Assembly: GCF_018403185.1 (NCBI RefSeq)
Contig: NZ_BOSE01000001.1
Span: forward strand, 806,001 to 870,000
Source of the DNA: Paenibacillus montaniterrae
Lineage (GTDB): Bacteria > Bacillota > Bacilli > Paenibacillales > Paenibacillaceae
DNA: 64,000 nt
Direction: 5' to 3'
Part shown: one piece after another, positions 1-8,541 of the stretch
Position numbering within the stretch: the first letter of the stretch is position 1
How the letters are laid out: every line of letters starts with the position of its first letter
Made by a program: the position numbers and the translations under genes
Notes under the pieces: model-generated
Told to the model about the DNA's origin: nothing
Databases searched by the model: none
The model's input: the letters and a program-made list of their open reading frames with translations, nothing else

Positions 1-1241
1 AAAACCGTTGTAAACATTACATATAATAGATTCTGTTGATATTCCTTGGAAACTTCACGCATTACTTTAAAACTTTTAGAATATTGTTTTCTTTGTATGA
101 GTCCAAGAATATAATGAGGATTACCTGATAAAATCTGGTCTCCTCCCATTCCTGTCATATTAATAATCGCTTTCTCATTTGATGTTCTTTTTACATTTAA
201 TGAACCAAAAATTGCATCGCTAGGTTCTAATAACAGAGTGCCCTGGTTCAAATCTATATCTTCAAACATCCCCGTTGATTCTACTAGTGTAACATTCAAT
301 TCTAAACCCAATTTATTTGCAACCTCTTGTGCATAAGGTAGCTCATTCCCCTCCCCCGGATGTAAAATATGATTCAACGTCAATTTGATATCCTTACCTT
401 TATCTTCAATAATTCGCTGTGCTGCACAGGCAATAGCCGATGAATCAATGCCTCCACTTAGAGCGATACTAATCTCGCCATTTGAGTTGTTTAATCTACT
501 CTCAACACATTTAAAAAATGTATCTCTAAAATGCTCAAGAATCGAATTATTATCTCTGCCTGATAATGAAATTAACTCTGGTTTTTTTATAAATTCTGAA
601 ATCACATTACTTACATCGATTTTGACACACTCACCTGGAATAACATGAAATATATTATTGTAAGGCGTGTTTTTCAGATTAGTTCTTGTAGGAGTAGTAA
701 AGTAATCTATAATATAATCATAATTGAAAGTAGGTACGACTACAGGATGTTTTACTAACTGATTCAAGGAAGAAGACCATATCACTTCACTTCCTCTCTC
801 CCAAAAGTAAACTGCTGGTCTAACTCCTAATGGTGATCTATACAGATATAGAACTTGTTCCTTCCGCTTAATTACAGTTATAACAAAATCACCATTTACC
901 CTTTTTAGTGTTTCTATACCGCCGTTTTCAATTAGTTTAAGAATTATACTCGCTATATTGGTTGCTGCTCCTGTTAACTCAGTGCCATCAATTTCATAGA
1001 TTAATCCATCTACTGCAATTATGTATTGTTCACTGTAAGCAATTGCAGACTTGCTAATGTGAAAATCAGGTTGCTTAACTGTTAGTAATATATGACTATC
1101 TCGATAATTAAACATTTTTGAACCGATGTTAAAATTTTGTCCGAGCAGCAAGTCCCCTTCTTCTACCATAGATTCAAAAAAACGAGTTCTATCAATTGAT
1201 TGCTGTGAGCTAAATTGGAGACAACCACAAAAAAAATACAT
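1..1241 (-). CDS. Lasso peptide cyclase, asparagine-synthetase B-like (partial, runs off left edge)
   Basis: Homologue of asparagine synthetase B. In lasso clusters this enzyme adenylates the side-chain carboxylate of a core Asp/Glu and joins it to the new N-terminal amine. The reading frame starts at the ATG at 1241, three bases after the preceding stop, behind a GGGGAGAGG ribosome site, and has no stop before base 1, so the C-terminus is missing. The glutaminase-like N-terminal half lacks the catalytic Cys2 of true AsnB (it begins MYFF), as expected of a cyclase that needs no ammonia. The ATP pyrophosphatase loop SGGIDSSA lies near residues 259-266. It is the last gene seen in the operon. 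An ordinary asparagine synthetase is unlikely given the missing Cys2 and the neighbours. Confidence 0.87.
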   Translation of the reverse strand, partial: MYFFCGCLQFSSQQSIDRTRFFESMVEEGDLLLGQNFNIGSKMFNYRDSHILLTVKQPDFHISKSAIAYSEQYIIAVDGLIYEIDGTELTGAATNIASIILKLIENGGIETLKRVNGDFVITVIKRKEQVLYLYRSPLGVRPAVYFWERGSEVIWSSSLNQLVKHPVVVPTFNYDYIIDYFTTPTRTNLKNTPYNNIFHVIPGECVKIDVSNVISEFIKKPELISLSGRDNNSILEHFRDTFFKCVESRLNNSNGEISIALSGGIDSSAIACAAQRIIEDKGKDIKLTLNHILHPGEGNELPYAQEVANKLGLELNVTLVESTGMFEDIDLNQGTLLLEPSDAIFGSLNVKRTSNEKAIINMTGMGGDQILSGNPHYILGLIQRKQYSKSFKVMREVSKEYQQNLLYVMFTTV

Positions 1242-1244
1242 CTG

Positions 1245-2192
1245 CTATCCTCTCCCCGCTTCAAGTGTTGTAATTATTGTTTCTTTGATTCTAGATAAAT
1301 TTCTATATGATTTTTCATAGCGAATGATATAGATAGGAACTGTGGATATGAGATTAAAGTAGCTTTGATATAAAGAATTATGGTAAGAAGCAGGGAGAGT
1401 CCATAGACCATGTGTATTCTCAATTAACATCGAGATACCCTGAAATGGACTAACTTTATGTATTTCAACATTATCACCACATAAATCCACTAAAGGATGC
1501 AATAAAAATACAACCGATAAGTTGGTTTCATTCATTATTTTTTGGTTAGGTTGAACATCAACCCAAAACTTATCAATATTATCTATAATGTTATTTTTGT
1601 TTTGCCATTCTATATCAAAATATTCCAAAGTTTCTTTCCAAAGCTTTATTGGGATAGATTTAGAAGGGTAAACCTTAGTCCCGTTAGTAGACGTTGAAAG
1701 CGGCAATACATCATCACTGATGAAATTAAATCCATTTTTTAGTAGAGACATTAGTGTTGTCGATTTTCCAGAACCTGATAACGCCATTAAACCAAAACTT
1801 TTTTCGTTATAGGCTAATCCAGCAGCATGTAAGGGAATAATATTTTGGAAAATTAAGCATATTGAAAAAACAATTCCTATGATAAATAACTTACATTCAT
1901 TTAGCTTGTCTGCCGGAGCATCAACAGTTATGGTCGTCCCTTGCTGATTGATGTGTATCTTTATAGATGCAGAAGCACAGATTAAAATACCATCATTAAC
2001 CGCATAGCTTCTTATATAGCCAGCATGCTTCTCTGCTACTAAGCCTATACTATCAAATTCACACAGACTATCTCGCTTATAGTAAATAACAATAGTTTTA
2101 TCGTTATTACAGCCTAAAGTGTAAGAAGACTGATTGCAAGGGAGCTCAATTTCGCTTTCAACTACCTTATTATAAATAATATAATTAAACAT
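1245..2192 (-). CDS. HPr-kinase-like lasso precursor kinase
   Basis: A 315-residue protein with an HPr kinase/phosphorylase-type P-loop (ALSGSGKSTT near residues 139-148) followed by a SDDVLPL segment, typical of the HprK-like family found in lasso clusters. Characterised members of that family (the paeninodin and Thermobacillus kinases) phosphorylate the side chain of the C-terminal Ser of the precursor. The precursor at 7342-7494 does end in Ser, which supports the same role here. It sits between the PqqD-like gene and the cyclase, 31 bases after the former. A true HPr kinase is unlikely: that protein has a different N-terminal domain and is encoded next to lgt. The substrate is inferred, not shown. 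Confidence 0.82.
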   Translation of the reverse strand: MFNYIIYNKVVESEIELPCNQSSYTLGCNNDKTIVIYYKRDSLCEFDSIGLVAEKHAGYIRSYAVNDGILICASASIKIHINQQGTTITVDAPADKLNECKLFIIGIVFSICLIFQNIIPLHAAGLAYNEKSFGLMALSGSGKSTTLMSLLKNGFNFISDDVLPLSTSTNGTKVYPSKSIPIKLWKETLEYFDIEWQNKNNIIDNIDKFWVDVQPNQKIMNETNLSVVFLLHPLVDLCGDNVEIHKVSPFQGISMLIENTHGLWTLPASYHNSLYQSYFNLISTVPIYIIRYEKSYRNLSRIKETIITTLEAGRG

Positions 2193-2223
2193 TTTTATAC
2201 CTCACTAATTAAGAAGTAACGCT

Positions 2224-2493
2224 CTAGCTTTCGAATAGTGGCCTAATGATTCCTATGTCAGCTAAATAATTTAAATATTCCTCTACATCTGATCTAATGT
2301 TGTTACAAGCAATGTCAAACATCTGACTTAAAGAAAACAATATCTCTTCATTATTTTTCCCCTGTTCGATAAAGTTAAAAATAATTTTTCCAATATCATT
2401 TAATCCATAAAATTCTCCAGATGTAATATCAAGAATAATTAATTCGTTATCAGTTTCTGTTTTCTTAATTGTTTCAGATATTGCATATCGCAT
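2224..2493 (-). CDS. PqqD-like RiPP recognition element protein (lasso B1)
   Basis: An 89-residue stand-alone PqqD-like domain. The central FYGLNDIGKIIFNFI stretch and the C-terminal DVEEYLNYLADIGII helix are typical of the fold. PqqD-like RREs bind the leader peptide and deliver it to the processing enzymes; in split-B lasso systems of Gram-positive bacteria this is the B1 protein that works with the B2 peptidase. Here the gene is directly downstream of a radical-SAM gene (24-base gap) and far from B2, so it could serve B2, the radical-SAM enzyme or both. Which partner it uses cannot be read from sequence. Confidence 0.85.
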   Translation of the reverse strand: MRYAISETIKKTETDNELIILDITSGEFYGLNDIGKIIFNFIEQGKNNEEILFSLSQMFDIACNNIRSDVEEYLNYLADIGIIRPLFES

Positions 2494-2517
2494 TTTATCA
2501 CATCGTTTCTATCGTTT

Positions 2518-3765
2518 TTATGATGTACATATTCTACAGCTACTTTTTGAGGTCACCCCTAGTAATTCTGGAGCTATTCCCGAATCAAGCAAGCTATAGA
2601 GATACGGAATTATTTTTTCATAATATCCGCAAAGTACACTTTCTCGGCTCCAAGCAGCTTCGCCGTAAAAAGAAATTCCTTGTGCAGGACAACCACCAAA
2701 GCAACTTGTGTTGATTGAACACTTTGAACATTTTTCTACTCTCTCAGTATGAGGAGTTTGAAAACGTTCAAATATATGTTTTTTTTCTACCCATATTTGA
2801 TATAAGGATTTTTCGTTAATATTACCTAAATTGTAATTGCCTTCTCCGTAAAGCAAGTCACAAATATATACATCTCCATTAGCTCCCAAGCCTATATGCT
2901 CTACTCCAGCTCCGCATGGAGAAGAAGTACACATTGAGCCTCTTTCGTTTTTATTTACACAATTATGAAGAATCCCCTGTAAATTGGACTCAGTGATAGA
3001 GAGATCAGGGTTATTTTTATTATGCTCAACTAACCATGCTATCATCTGCTTATTAACTTCAAGATATTCATCCAACTCTGGTGCAAGATCATGAGTTTTC
3101 CCATAACCAAAAGGCAAAAATAAATCGAATCTTACATTTCTGATCTTATATTCCTTACATAATTCTAAAATTGAAATGACATTATCTATATTTTTCCTGG
3201 TTAGTACTGTTGAAAGCCCAAATGGAATTTCGTTCTCTTTAAGATGGTTCATTCCTCCTATTACATGATTAAAAGAGCCTTTTCCATGTATATCATATCT
3301 TAATGAATCATTCACTTCTTGAATGCCGTCTAAGCTTACTCCTGTCAATATTCGCATTTTTTTAATATAATCTGCCCATTCCTTGTCAATCAGAGTAGCG
3401 TTCGTTTGGATTATAAATCTGATTCTATATGCATAAGGACGAGCTAATACAGCTGAGACAATACTCTTTAGTGCCTTTTTTGCAAGCAGAGGTTCTCCTC
3501 CGTGGAAGGCGACACTAATTGGTCCTTTATTGGCATATGCGACTTGATCAATTAATTTTAGTGCTGTTTCCACTTTCATCAAATCATTATTTTCTCCACC
3601 GCATGAGTAGCAATATACACATCTTAAGTTACATGCCTTTGTAAGTTTAAGAACGATGGCATTACCGATCGGCAGAATCTGCTTTAAGTAGTTTTGGCTT
3701 TGTTCTTCTAGTTTTTCTAGCATTTTGAATTGCTCGATAACCTTTACTGTTTCAGAGTTCAACAA
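2518..3765 (-). CDS. Radical SAM/SPASM peptide-modifying enzyme
   Basis: A 415-residue radical-SAM protein. The catalytic 4Fe-4S motif CNLRCVYC uses Cys45, Cys49 and Cys52. The SAM-binding HGGEPL follows. A C-terminal SPASM domain with a CGAG...GDVYIC stretch and CSKCSINTSCFGGC can hold auxiliary clusters. SPASM enzymes near RiPP precursors typically make thioether, C-C or C-O crosslinks, or epimerise residues. No separate RRE domain is obvious at the N-terminus; the adjacent PqqD-like protein may supply it. It starts 6 bases after the second ABC gene, so it is in the same transcript as the lasso genes. It is an unusual member of a lasso operon. An anaerobic sulfatase-maturase role is possible by family but no sulfatase is nearby. 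Confidence 0.9.
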   Translation of the reverse strand: MLNSETVKVIEQFKMLEKLEEQSQNYLKQILPIGNAIVLKLTKACNLRCVYCYSCGGENNDLMKVETALKLIDQVAYANKGPISVAFHGGEPLLAKKALKSIVSAVLARPYAYRIRFIIQTNATLIDKEWADYIKKMRILTGVSLDGIQEVNDSLRYDIHGKGSFNHVIGGMNHLKENEIPFGLSTVLTRKNIDNVISILELCKEYKIRNVRFDLFLPFGYGKTHDLAPELDEYLEVNKQMIAWLVEHNKNNPDLSITESNLQGILHNCVNKNERGSMCTSSPCGAGVEHIGLGANGDVYICDLLYGEGNYNLGNINEKSLYQIWVEKKHIFERFQTPHTERVEKCSKCSINTSCFGGCPAQGISFYGEAAWSRESVLCGYYEKIIPYLYSLLDSGIAPELLGVTSKSSCRICTS

Positions 3766-3770
3766 ATTAT

Positions 3771-5516
3771 TTATACCGCCCCTTCATTTATGATTTGATA
3801 TGACTGTGCCTGCTTCGTAAACATGTCGTAATACTTCCCTTTTTTGTTCATGAGTTCAGAATGTGTACCTACCTCCTGTATTTCTCCATTGTTCATAACA
3901 ATGATTACATCAGATATTGTTGCCGCTGATAAACGATGCGAAACTAAAATAATGGTGTGTCCTTTCATTTCATTTATTATTTTTGAATAAAGCTGTTGTT
4001 CTGTTAATGGATCGATCGCTGAGGTGGGTTCATCAAACACTACTAAGTTATGCTCACTATACATTGCTCGAGCTAAAGCAAGCTTTTGCCATTCACCCCC
4101 AGATAACTCAATACCTCCAAATTGATGGCCAAGTTGAATATCTACCCCCTTCATATAAATAAATTCTGCGCTTGCTTTTTTAATCGCTCTTTCCAATCGT
4201 TGATTATTGTCCCTATCTGATACATCTCCGGAAACAATATTATCTCTCGGGGTTGTCTTTAGCTTTAAAAAATGTTGAAACATACTTGATGCTAATGGCA
4301 GTTCGACTCTCCCCTCATCATAGTGAATATTACCAGTTTGAGCCGGATATAAACCAAGCATTACATTAACGAGCGTAGTTTTCCCAGATCCATTCTCACC
4401 TACAACGCATACGATATTTCCTGCCTTTATAGACAAAGATATATTCTTCAATGCATCATTTTCTGTATTTGGATATCTGAAGGACACAGAACTCATTTCG
4501 ATGCTGGAAGTTTTCTTAGTTGCAAGGAAGCATCTTTGATCTTTTTCATATTCAGCTTCTAAAAACTTATCAGTTTCTGTAAATTGAATAATTGCTTCTC
4601 TGGATGCACGCAAGTCGTTCGTAAAACCAAAGAAATAACCTACAATTACTTCAAGACTTTTAAATAGTACAATGACTTGCACTGTGCTTTGCTGATTTAA
4701 AAAGTGTGTCAATAATAGGGCTACAATAAGTGGGATTAATGATAGCGTAAAATTCAAAGATGATAGCGTCGTTTGACTTTTTACATACCCAAGCCATTTT
4801 TCACGAAGCAAATCTTTATACGTTGCCTTCCATTTTTCCTTTAGCCAACCAAAATGACCAAGTATTCTTAATTCTTTATTCCCGTTGTCAGATAAAAATG
4901 AAGACTCAATGCTCTGAGTCATTCGATGTTTTAGCGATTGCCCAAAGATTAATGACCAGTAATTAGCATTAGATTTATATAAAAAGCGATCTGTTACAAA
5001 AAACAACACTACTATTACAATTGCAATTGACCAATGGATGACAAAAAGATTTATTAAAACAACCAAGCATGTTATCAATCCAACCATTGCTTCTGACGTG
5101 AATTTTATAAGGTTCATAATCTGTCCTGGAACTAAAGAATATTCTGACCTAGTTAATGAATTAGAGAAATCAATACTGTTACGGGTAGGAATCGAAGTAG
5201 ATAATACTTTATGTAGTAATGATTTTTCCATCTTGACGGTTAGTAAGCTTCTAAGACCAACCAGATACTTTTCTCTAGCATAAGCAATCCCATGAGGCAG
5301 CATCGTCAAAATAAAATAGTATAAGATATGAATATAGACTTGAGGACTTATCTGTGGACTTACTAACATCGTTACAATTTTACTAATAAGCAAAATTGAT
5401 ATTAAGGGAAGTGTCGCTTCAATAATAATACTGCTTAAAATCACAACAATTACTTGATATTTATTACGATCCAAACGATCTACTGCTCGCTTAAATGTCT
5501 TCAAGAAGGCAATCAT
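3771..5516 (-). CDS. ABC exporter half-transporter (lasso D, second subunit)
   Basis: A 581-residue membrane-ATPase fusion: an N-terminal transmembrane domain of about 300 residues, then a nucleotide-binding domain with Walker A GENGSGKTT near residue 372, signature LSGGEWQKLALARA near 470, Walker B LVVFDEPTS and H-loop VSHR. All catalytic motifs look intact. Its start overlaps the end of the preceding ABC gene by four bases (ATGA), so the two are translationally coupled and probably form a heterodimer that exports the mature peptide and confers self-protection. No C39 peptidase domain is present, consistent with leader removal by the separate B2 protein. Confidence 0.88.
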   Translation of the reverse strand: MIAFLKTFKRAVDRLDRNKYQVIVVILSSIIIEATLPLISILLISKIVTMLVSPQISPQVYIHILYYFILTMLPHGIAYAREKYLVGLRSLLTVKMEKSLLHKVLSTSIPTRNSIDFSNSLTRSEYSLVPGQIMNLIKFTSEAMVGLITCLVVLINLFVIHWSIAIVIVVLFFVTDRFLYKSNANYWSLIFGQSLKHRMTQSIESSFLSDNGNKELRILGHFGWLKEKWKATYKDLLREKWLGYVKSQTTLSSLNFTLSLIPLIVALLLTHFLNQQSTVQVIVLFKSLEVIVGYFFGFTNDLRASREAIIQFTETDKFLEAEYEKDQRCFLATKKTSSIEMSSVSFRYPNTENDALKNISLSIKAGNIVCVVGENGSGKTTLVNVMLGLYPAQTGNIHYDEGRVELPLASSMFQHFLKLKTTPRDNIVSGDVSDRDNNQRLERAIKKASAEFIYMKGVDIQLGHQFGGIELSGGEWQKLALARAMYSEHNLVVFDEPTSAIDPLTEQQLYSKIINEMKGHTIILVSHRLSAATISDVIIVMNNGEIQEVGTHSELMNKKGKYYDMFTKQAQSYQIINEGAV

Positions 5517-7261
5517 GCTTTCATCCCTCCCAAATCTTTATACAAATCTGCTTGAGCATGATACATTTGGCTAAACAATCCATTTTTCTGCAGCAGCTCT
5601 GTTGGAGTGCCAAATTCTACAACTGTACCTTTATCCAATACAGCAACTTTGTCTGCCAGCATACTAATTCCCATTCTGTGTGTAGTAATAATACTCGTTT
5701 TTTCTCTAAAATAACCTAACAGCTGATTAAATAAATCATATTCGATAATTGGATCTAAAGATGCTGTTGGCTCATCCATCAAAACAATTTCGCTATTGGA
5801 TGAAAGCGCTCTGGCTATTGCTATTTTTTGCCACTGCCCTCCCGATAAGTCAACACCGCCTAATGAATTTCCTACAATTGTGTTTTTTAGTTCAGTATCA
5901 TAAAATGTAAAGTCTATTTTTTCATTTAAAGATACCTCGCGACCCAATTTAATATTTTCATCTATCGTTAATCCATAATATCTAGTAAAGTCCTGAAATA
6001 CAGCTGTGAACATCTGTGAACGATCATTGGTAGTATATTCATAGGGGTTTTCACCATTAACGCTTACTTTACCATTACTGTTTTTATACAATCCAAGCAA
6101 AATGTGAAACAGAGTTGTTTTACCAGATCCATTGGCACCAACAATCGCTACAAATTCCCCTTTGTTAATCTTTAATGATAAATTCGACAAGGCATCAAAT
6201 TTTGCGTGAGGGAATCTAAAATATACACGGTCCAATTGAATAATAGGATCTAGTGCGATACTTTGATCAGTCACTACTTTCTTTTCTCTTGTTTCTACAT
6301 ATACAGATAAATTAATTGATTCGTATAATTCAATTCCATCAATTAAAGAGATCATTACATCTACGATACGTTGAACAGCATTAAAAATCTGTTGGCTGGC
6401 ACCTATTAGAAAAAATACACTCCCTATAGAGAGGATGCTATGTTTGCTTAAAGGTATCATAACTATAAATAAACAAATGCAAGTAAGTAGTATAAGTTGG
6501 CTGGCAAGATTAAGATTATTTAATCGATGAAAGTGTGTGTTTTCATTTTCCAACGATAATGCTCTATAGGTTTTCCATTGGGCTGTTAAGGAATCTTTCA
6601 ACTTATATAAATACAGCTCATTTGCTAATTGAGTATTCAAAAGTACTCCCTTATAATAATTACTTTTCTCTAGATTAGACGAATTAGCCCAATCTAAATC
6701 TCTTCCCTTTCGTGCAACTTTTATCTTAATAATTATAATTGGAATAAATGCAATAATTAATAAAGCTGCAATAGCAAATCCCAATAAATGATTAATGATA
6801 GCTACCAATGAAATTATTCGTATTGATAAAGTAATTCCGTCAATTAAACCATTTGAAATCATTGGCAGTGAATTAGTTAATCTGCCGTTAATGACCGATA
6901 ATTTTCTTTTTACAACTTCACTTTCAAACGTTAAGAAACTCATTTTATGTGTGGTTTCAATAATATGCTCTTTTATATTCTGCATCATTTTCTCTCTTGA
7001 AAAATCTAATGAAAGACGCAAAATCCATTCTGTTACAAACAAAGAGCATATAACGATAAGCAGCATAATTAATTTACTATTTAGTAAATGTTTTTGTTCA
7101 AATTCTGCTACCAAAACATCGATGAACTCTGAGGTAAGCACTAAAACTCTTACTTGCAATAACGGTAAAATAATACCCATAATTAAAGCTAAAATTATTG
7201 ATGGGTGTGATACCTTTATAAGTAACACCAAAAAATTAATAATCTTTGTATGTGCTTTCAT
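5513..7261 (-). CDS. ABC exporter half-transporter (lasso D, first subunit)
   Basis: A 582-residue exporter half with N-terminal membrane segments and a C-terminal ATPase domain: Walker A GANGSGKTT near residue 374, signature LSGGQWQKIAIARA near 471, Walker B IVLMDEPTASLDP, H-loop THR. It lies 80 bases downstream of the precursor gene, preceded by a GAAAGGAA ribosome site, and overlaps the next ABC gene by four bases. Lasso operons often have one ABC exporter; here there are two different half-transporters with complete motifs, suggesting a heterodimer. The exported substrate is inferred from context. Confidence 0.88.
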   Translation of the reverse strand: MKAHTKIINFLVLLIKVSHPSIILALIMGIILPLLQVRVLVLTSEFIDVLVAEFEQKHLLNSKLIMLLIVICSLFVTEWILRLSLDFSREKMMQNIKEHIIETTHKMSFLTFESEVVKRKLSVINGRLTNSLPMISNGLIDGITLSIRIISLVAIINHLLGFAIAALLIIAFIPIIIIKIKVARKGRDLDWANSSNLEKSNYYKGVLLNTQLANELYLYKLKDSLTAQWKTYRALSLENENTHFHRLNNLNLASQLILLTCICLFIVMIPLSKHSILSIGSVFFLIGASQQIFNAVQRIVDVMISLIDGIELYESINLSVYVETREKKVVTDQSIALDPIIQLDRVYFRFPHAKFDALSNLSLKINKGEFVAIVGANGSGKTTLFHILLGLYKNSNGKVSVNGENPYEYTTNDRSQMFTAVFQDFTRYYGLTIDENIKLGREVSLNEKIDFTFYDTELKNTIVGNSLGGVDLSGGQWQKIAIARALSSNSEIVLMDEPTASLDPIIEYDLFNQLLGYFREKTSIITTHRMGISMLADKVAVLDKGTVVEFGTPTELLQKNGLFSQMYHAQADLYKDLGGMKA

Positions 7262-7287
7262 TATGCATATATTCCTTTCAGGAAAAA

Positions 7288-7533
7288 TTGGGGTTAGGAT
7301 AAAATCAAATTATTGCCTTAAGACGAAAGAAAACAAAGTGATTAGCTGTAATAGCTATAAGTTGTTTTACACCAACTCACACCACCAAAGCCAATTGAAC
7401 ATGCACTACTAGACTCTGTTTTGCTCCTGCCACTTCCCTGAGTTAATTCAGAAAAATTTCCAATACGCGTTAAAGTAGGTTTACGAAATTTCATTAGTCC
7501 TCAAATCCTTTACAATATATTTCCTAACCCCAA
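7288..7533. repeat. 12-nt inverted repeat flanking the precursor gene
   Basis: The 12-mer TTGGGGTTAGGA at 7288-7299 is exactly complementary to TCCTAACCCCAA at 7522-7533. The arms lie 42 bases beyond the stop and 27 bases before the start of the precursor gene. Pairing of the arms in mRNA would bring the two flanks together around the precursor cistron. Function is unknown. Confidence 0.6.
7342..7494 (-). CDS. Lasso peptide precursor (50 residues)
   Basis: A small open reading frame, ATG at 7494 and TAA at 7342-7344, with a GAGGA ribosome site five bases upstream. The N-terminal part fits the lasso leader pattern YxxPxLxxxGx5T with Phe for Tyr: Phe3, Pro6, Leu8, Gly12 and Thr18. Thr18 would be the conserved -2 residue, Gln19 the -1 residue, and Gly20 the first core residue. 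The 31-residue core has Glu at core position 8, giving a Gly1-Glu8 eight-residue ring; there is no other Asp or Glu in the core, so the ring acceptor is unambiguous. Two Cys (core 13 and 23) lie outside the ring. The tail is rich in Ser, Gly and Tyr, has one Trp (core 22), and ends Tyr-Tyr-Ser. The C-terminal Ser fits the HprK-like kinase in the operon. Confidence 0.88.
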   Translation of the reverse strand: MKFRKPTLTRIGNFSELTQGSGRSKTESSSACSIGFGGVSWCKTTYSYYS

Positions 7534-7544
7534 AAACTGTGAAC

Positions 7545-7907
7545 TTAGTTTAGTGTTAAATAACGATCTGAATCTTCTCCAAAAATAGTTGTTTTATCAT
7601 CATGCTCTAACCATGCATGTGAAGCAAAAGGAGGGAATTTTATTCCAACTTTAATGTTAACCTTGTAGTTTCGACGGTTAAGCATTAAATAACCAATAAG
7701 ACTCTTATAAAGGCATATATTTGATTTTTCATAAGCATCAATATTCGAATTTATAACCGAAATAATAGCTTCGGCTTTTTTGTCAAGACTTTTATAAGAC
7801 TTGCTATTGCTGCTAACCAAATATTTGCGTACTTCGTTGTATCCATTACGACGAATTTTAAACTTGAAAAATAGATATAAACATAAGACTTCAAGTTTTA
7901 TAAGCAA
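7545..7907 (-). CDS. Lasso leader peptidase B2 (transglutaminase-like fold)
   Basis: A 120-residue protein of the lasso B2 family, a cysteine protease of transglutaminase-like fold that removes the leader. Cys65 in NICLYKSL and His97 in FPPFASHAWLEHD match the family's catalytic Cys and the conserved HAW motif; acidic residues follow within fifteen positions. The length fits the stand-alone B2 of Gram-positive split systems, whose RRE is a separate protein (here 2224-2493). Start is TTG at 7907, eight bases after a GGGAGGTG site; no ATG is better placed. It ends 50 bases before the precursor start. Confidence 0.86.
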   Translation of the reverse strand: MLIKLEVLCLYLFFKFKIRRNGYNEVRKYLVSSNSKSYKSLDKKAEAIISVINSNIDAYEKSNICLYKSLIGYLMLNRRNYKVNIKVGIKFPPFASHAWLEHDDKTTIFGEDSDRYLTLN

Positions 7908-7945
7908 TGCTTACACCTCCCACATTTAAACAATCGCATATTCAA

Positions 7946-8467
7946 TCAAAATGAGGGTAGATTGTCTATCATTTTTGCCAAAGAACTTGGAAAATCAATT
8001 TCTCCTTTTGCTATGACAATCCCATTAGCATTAACAATTACGGCATATGGCAGCATATTAACGCCAAATAATTCTACGTACTTGAAATCATAGGCAGTGA
8101 CTGGTTGCCTGATTTTTAAATTCTCTACTAACGCTTTGGCATCTGATTCCTCGCCAAAACTAATCATAATTAAATTGTCTTGGTCAATACCCGAGATTCC
8201 TTCAAGTTCCGTTATTATTTTTTTGCAGCCATCGCACTCTGGTGTAACAAAAAAAAGCACCGTATATTCTCTGCTCGTTGTACTGACAAATCTTTGATCG
8301 ACTGTTTTAAATATTTGTATTGGAAATATAGAGCCAATCAAATTTTTTTCTGCTAGTGCTTGGGGATCTGGATTAGTCGAACGACTACTTTTCCCCTTCA
8401 TATACATAATCCAAAGTAAAACAACAATACACCAATTCAGCCCGTAAGAAATCCAAAATAAATACAT
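7946..8467 (-). CDS. Membrane-anchored thioredoxin-like protein (MauD/TlpA type)
   Basis: About 173 residues: one N-terminal membrane segment (ISYGLNWCIVVLLWIMYM), then a redoxin domain with FFVTPECDGCKK, whose CDGC is a CxxC redox motif, and a later MLPYAVIVNANG stretch containing the family cis-proline. The chosen start (ATG 8467) has an AAAGGGG site eight bases upstream; an upstream in-frame start at 8530 lacks one. The active site would face the outside. Paired with the MauE-like gene just upstream, it probably makes or rearranges disulfides, and the precursor has exactly two core cysteines as a likely substrate. That link is inference. Confidence 0.8.
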   Translation of the reverse strand: MYLFWISYGLNWCIVVLLWIMYMKGKSSRSTNPDPQALAEKNLIGSIFPIQIFKTVDQRFVSTTSREYTVLFFVTPECDGCKKIITELEGISGIDQDNLIMISFGEESDAKALVENLKIRQPVTAYDFKYVELFGVNMLPYAVIVNANGIVIAKGEIDFPSSLAKMIDNLPSF

Positions 8468-8541
8468 AGAAATACCCCTTTTCTCATATCTCACTGTATG
8501 TTGTACTCTTGGGAGTTCTTGGTTATGCAAAATGCGTATAT

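Noticed and set aside
2224..3765. PQQ biosynthesis (PqqD plus radical-SAM PqqE)
   Set aside because: No PqqA-like precursor with the Glu-x3-Tyr motif and no pqqB or pqqC; the neighbours are lasso genes.
6795..7412. 205-codon plus-strand open frame opposite the first ABC gene
   Set aside because: It is antisense to a protein with full ABC motifs, has no ribosome site and reads as low-complexity sequence; it also runs across the precursor gene.
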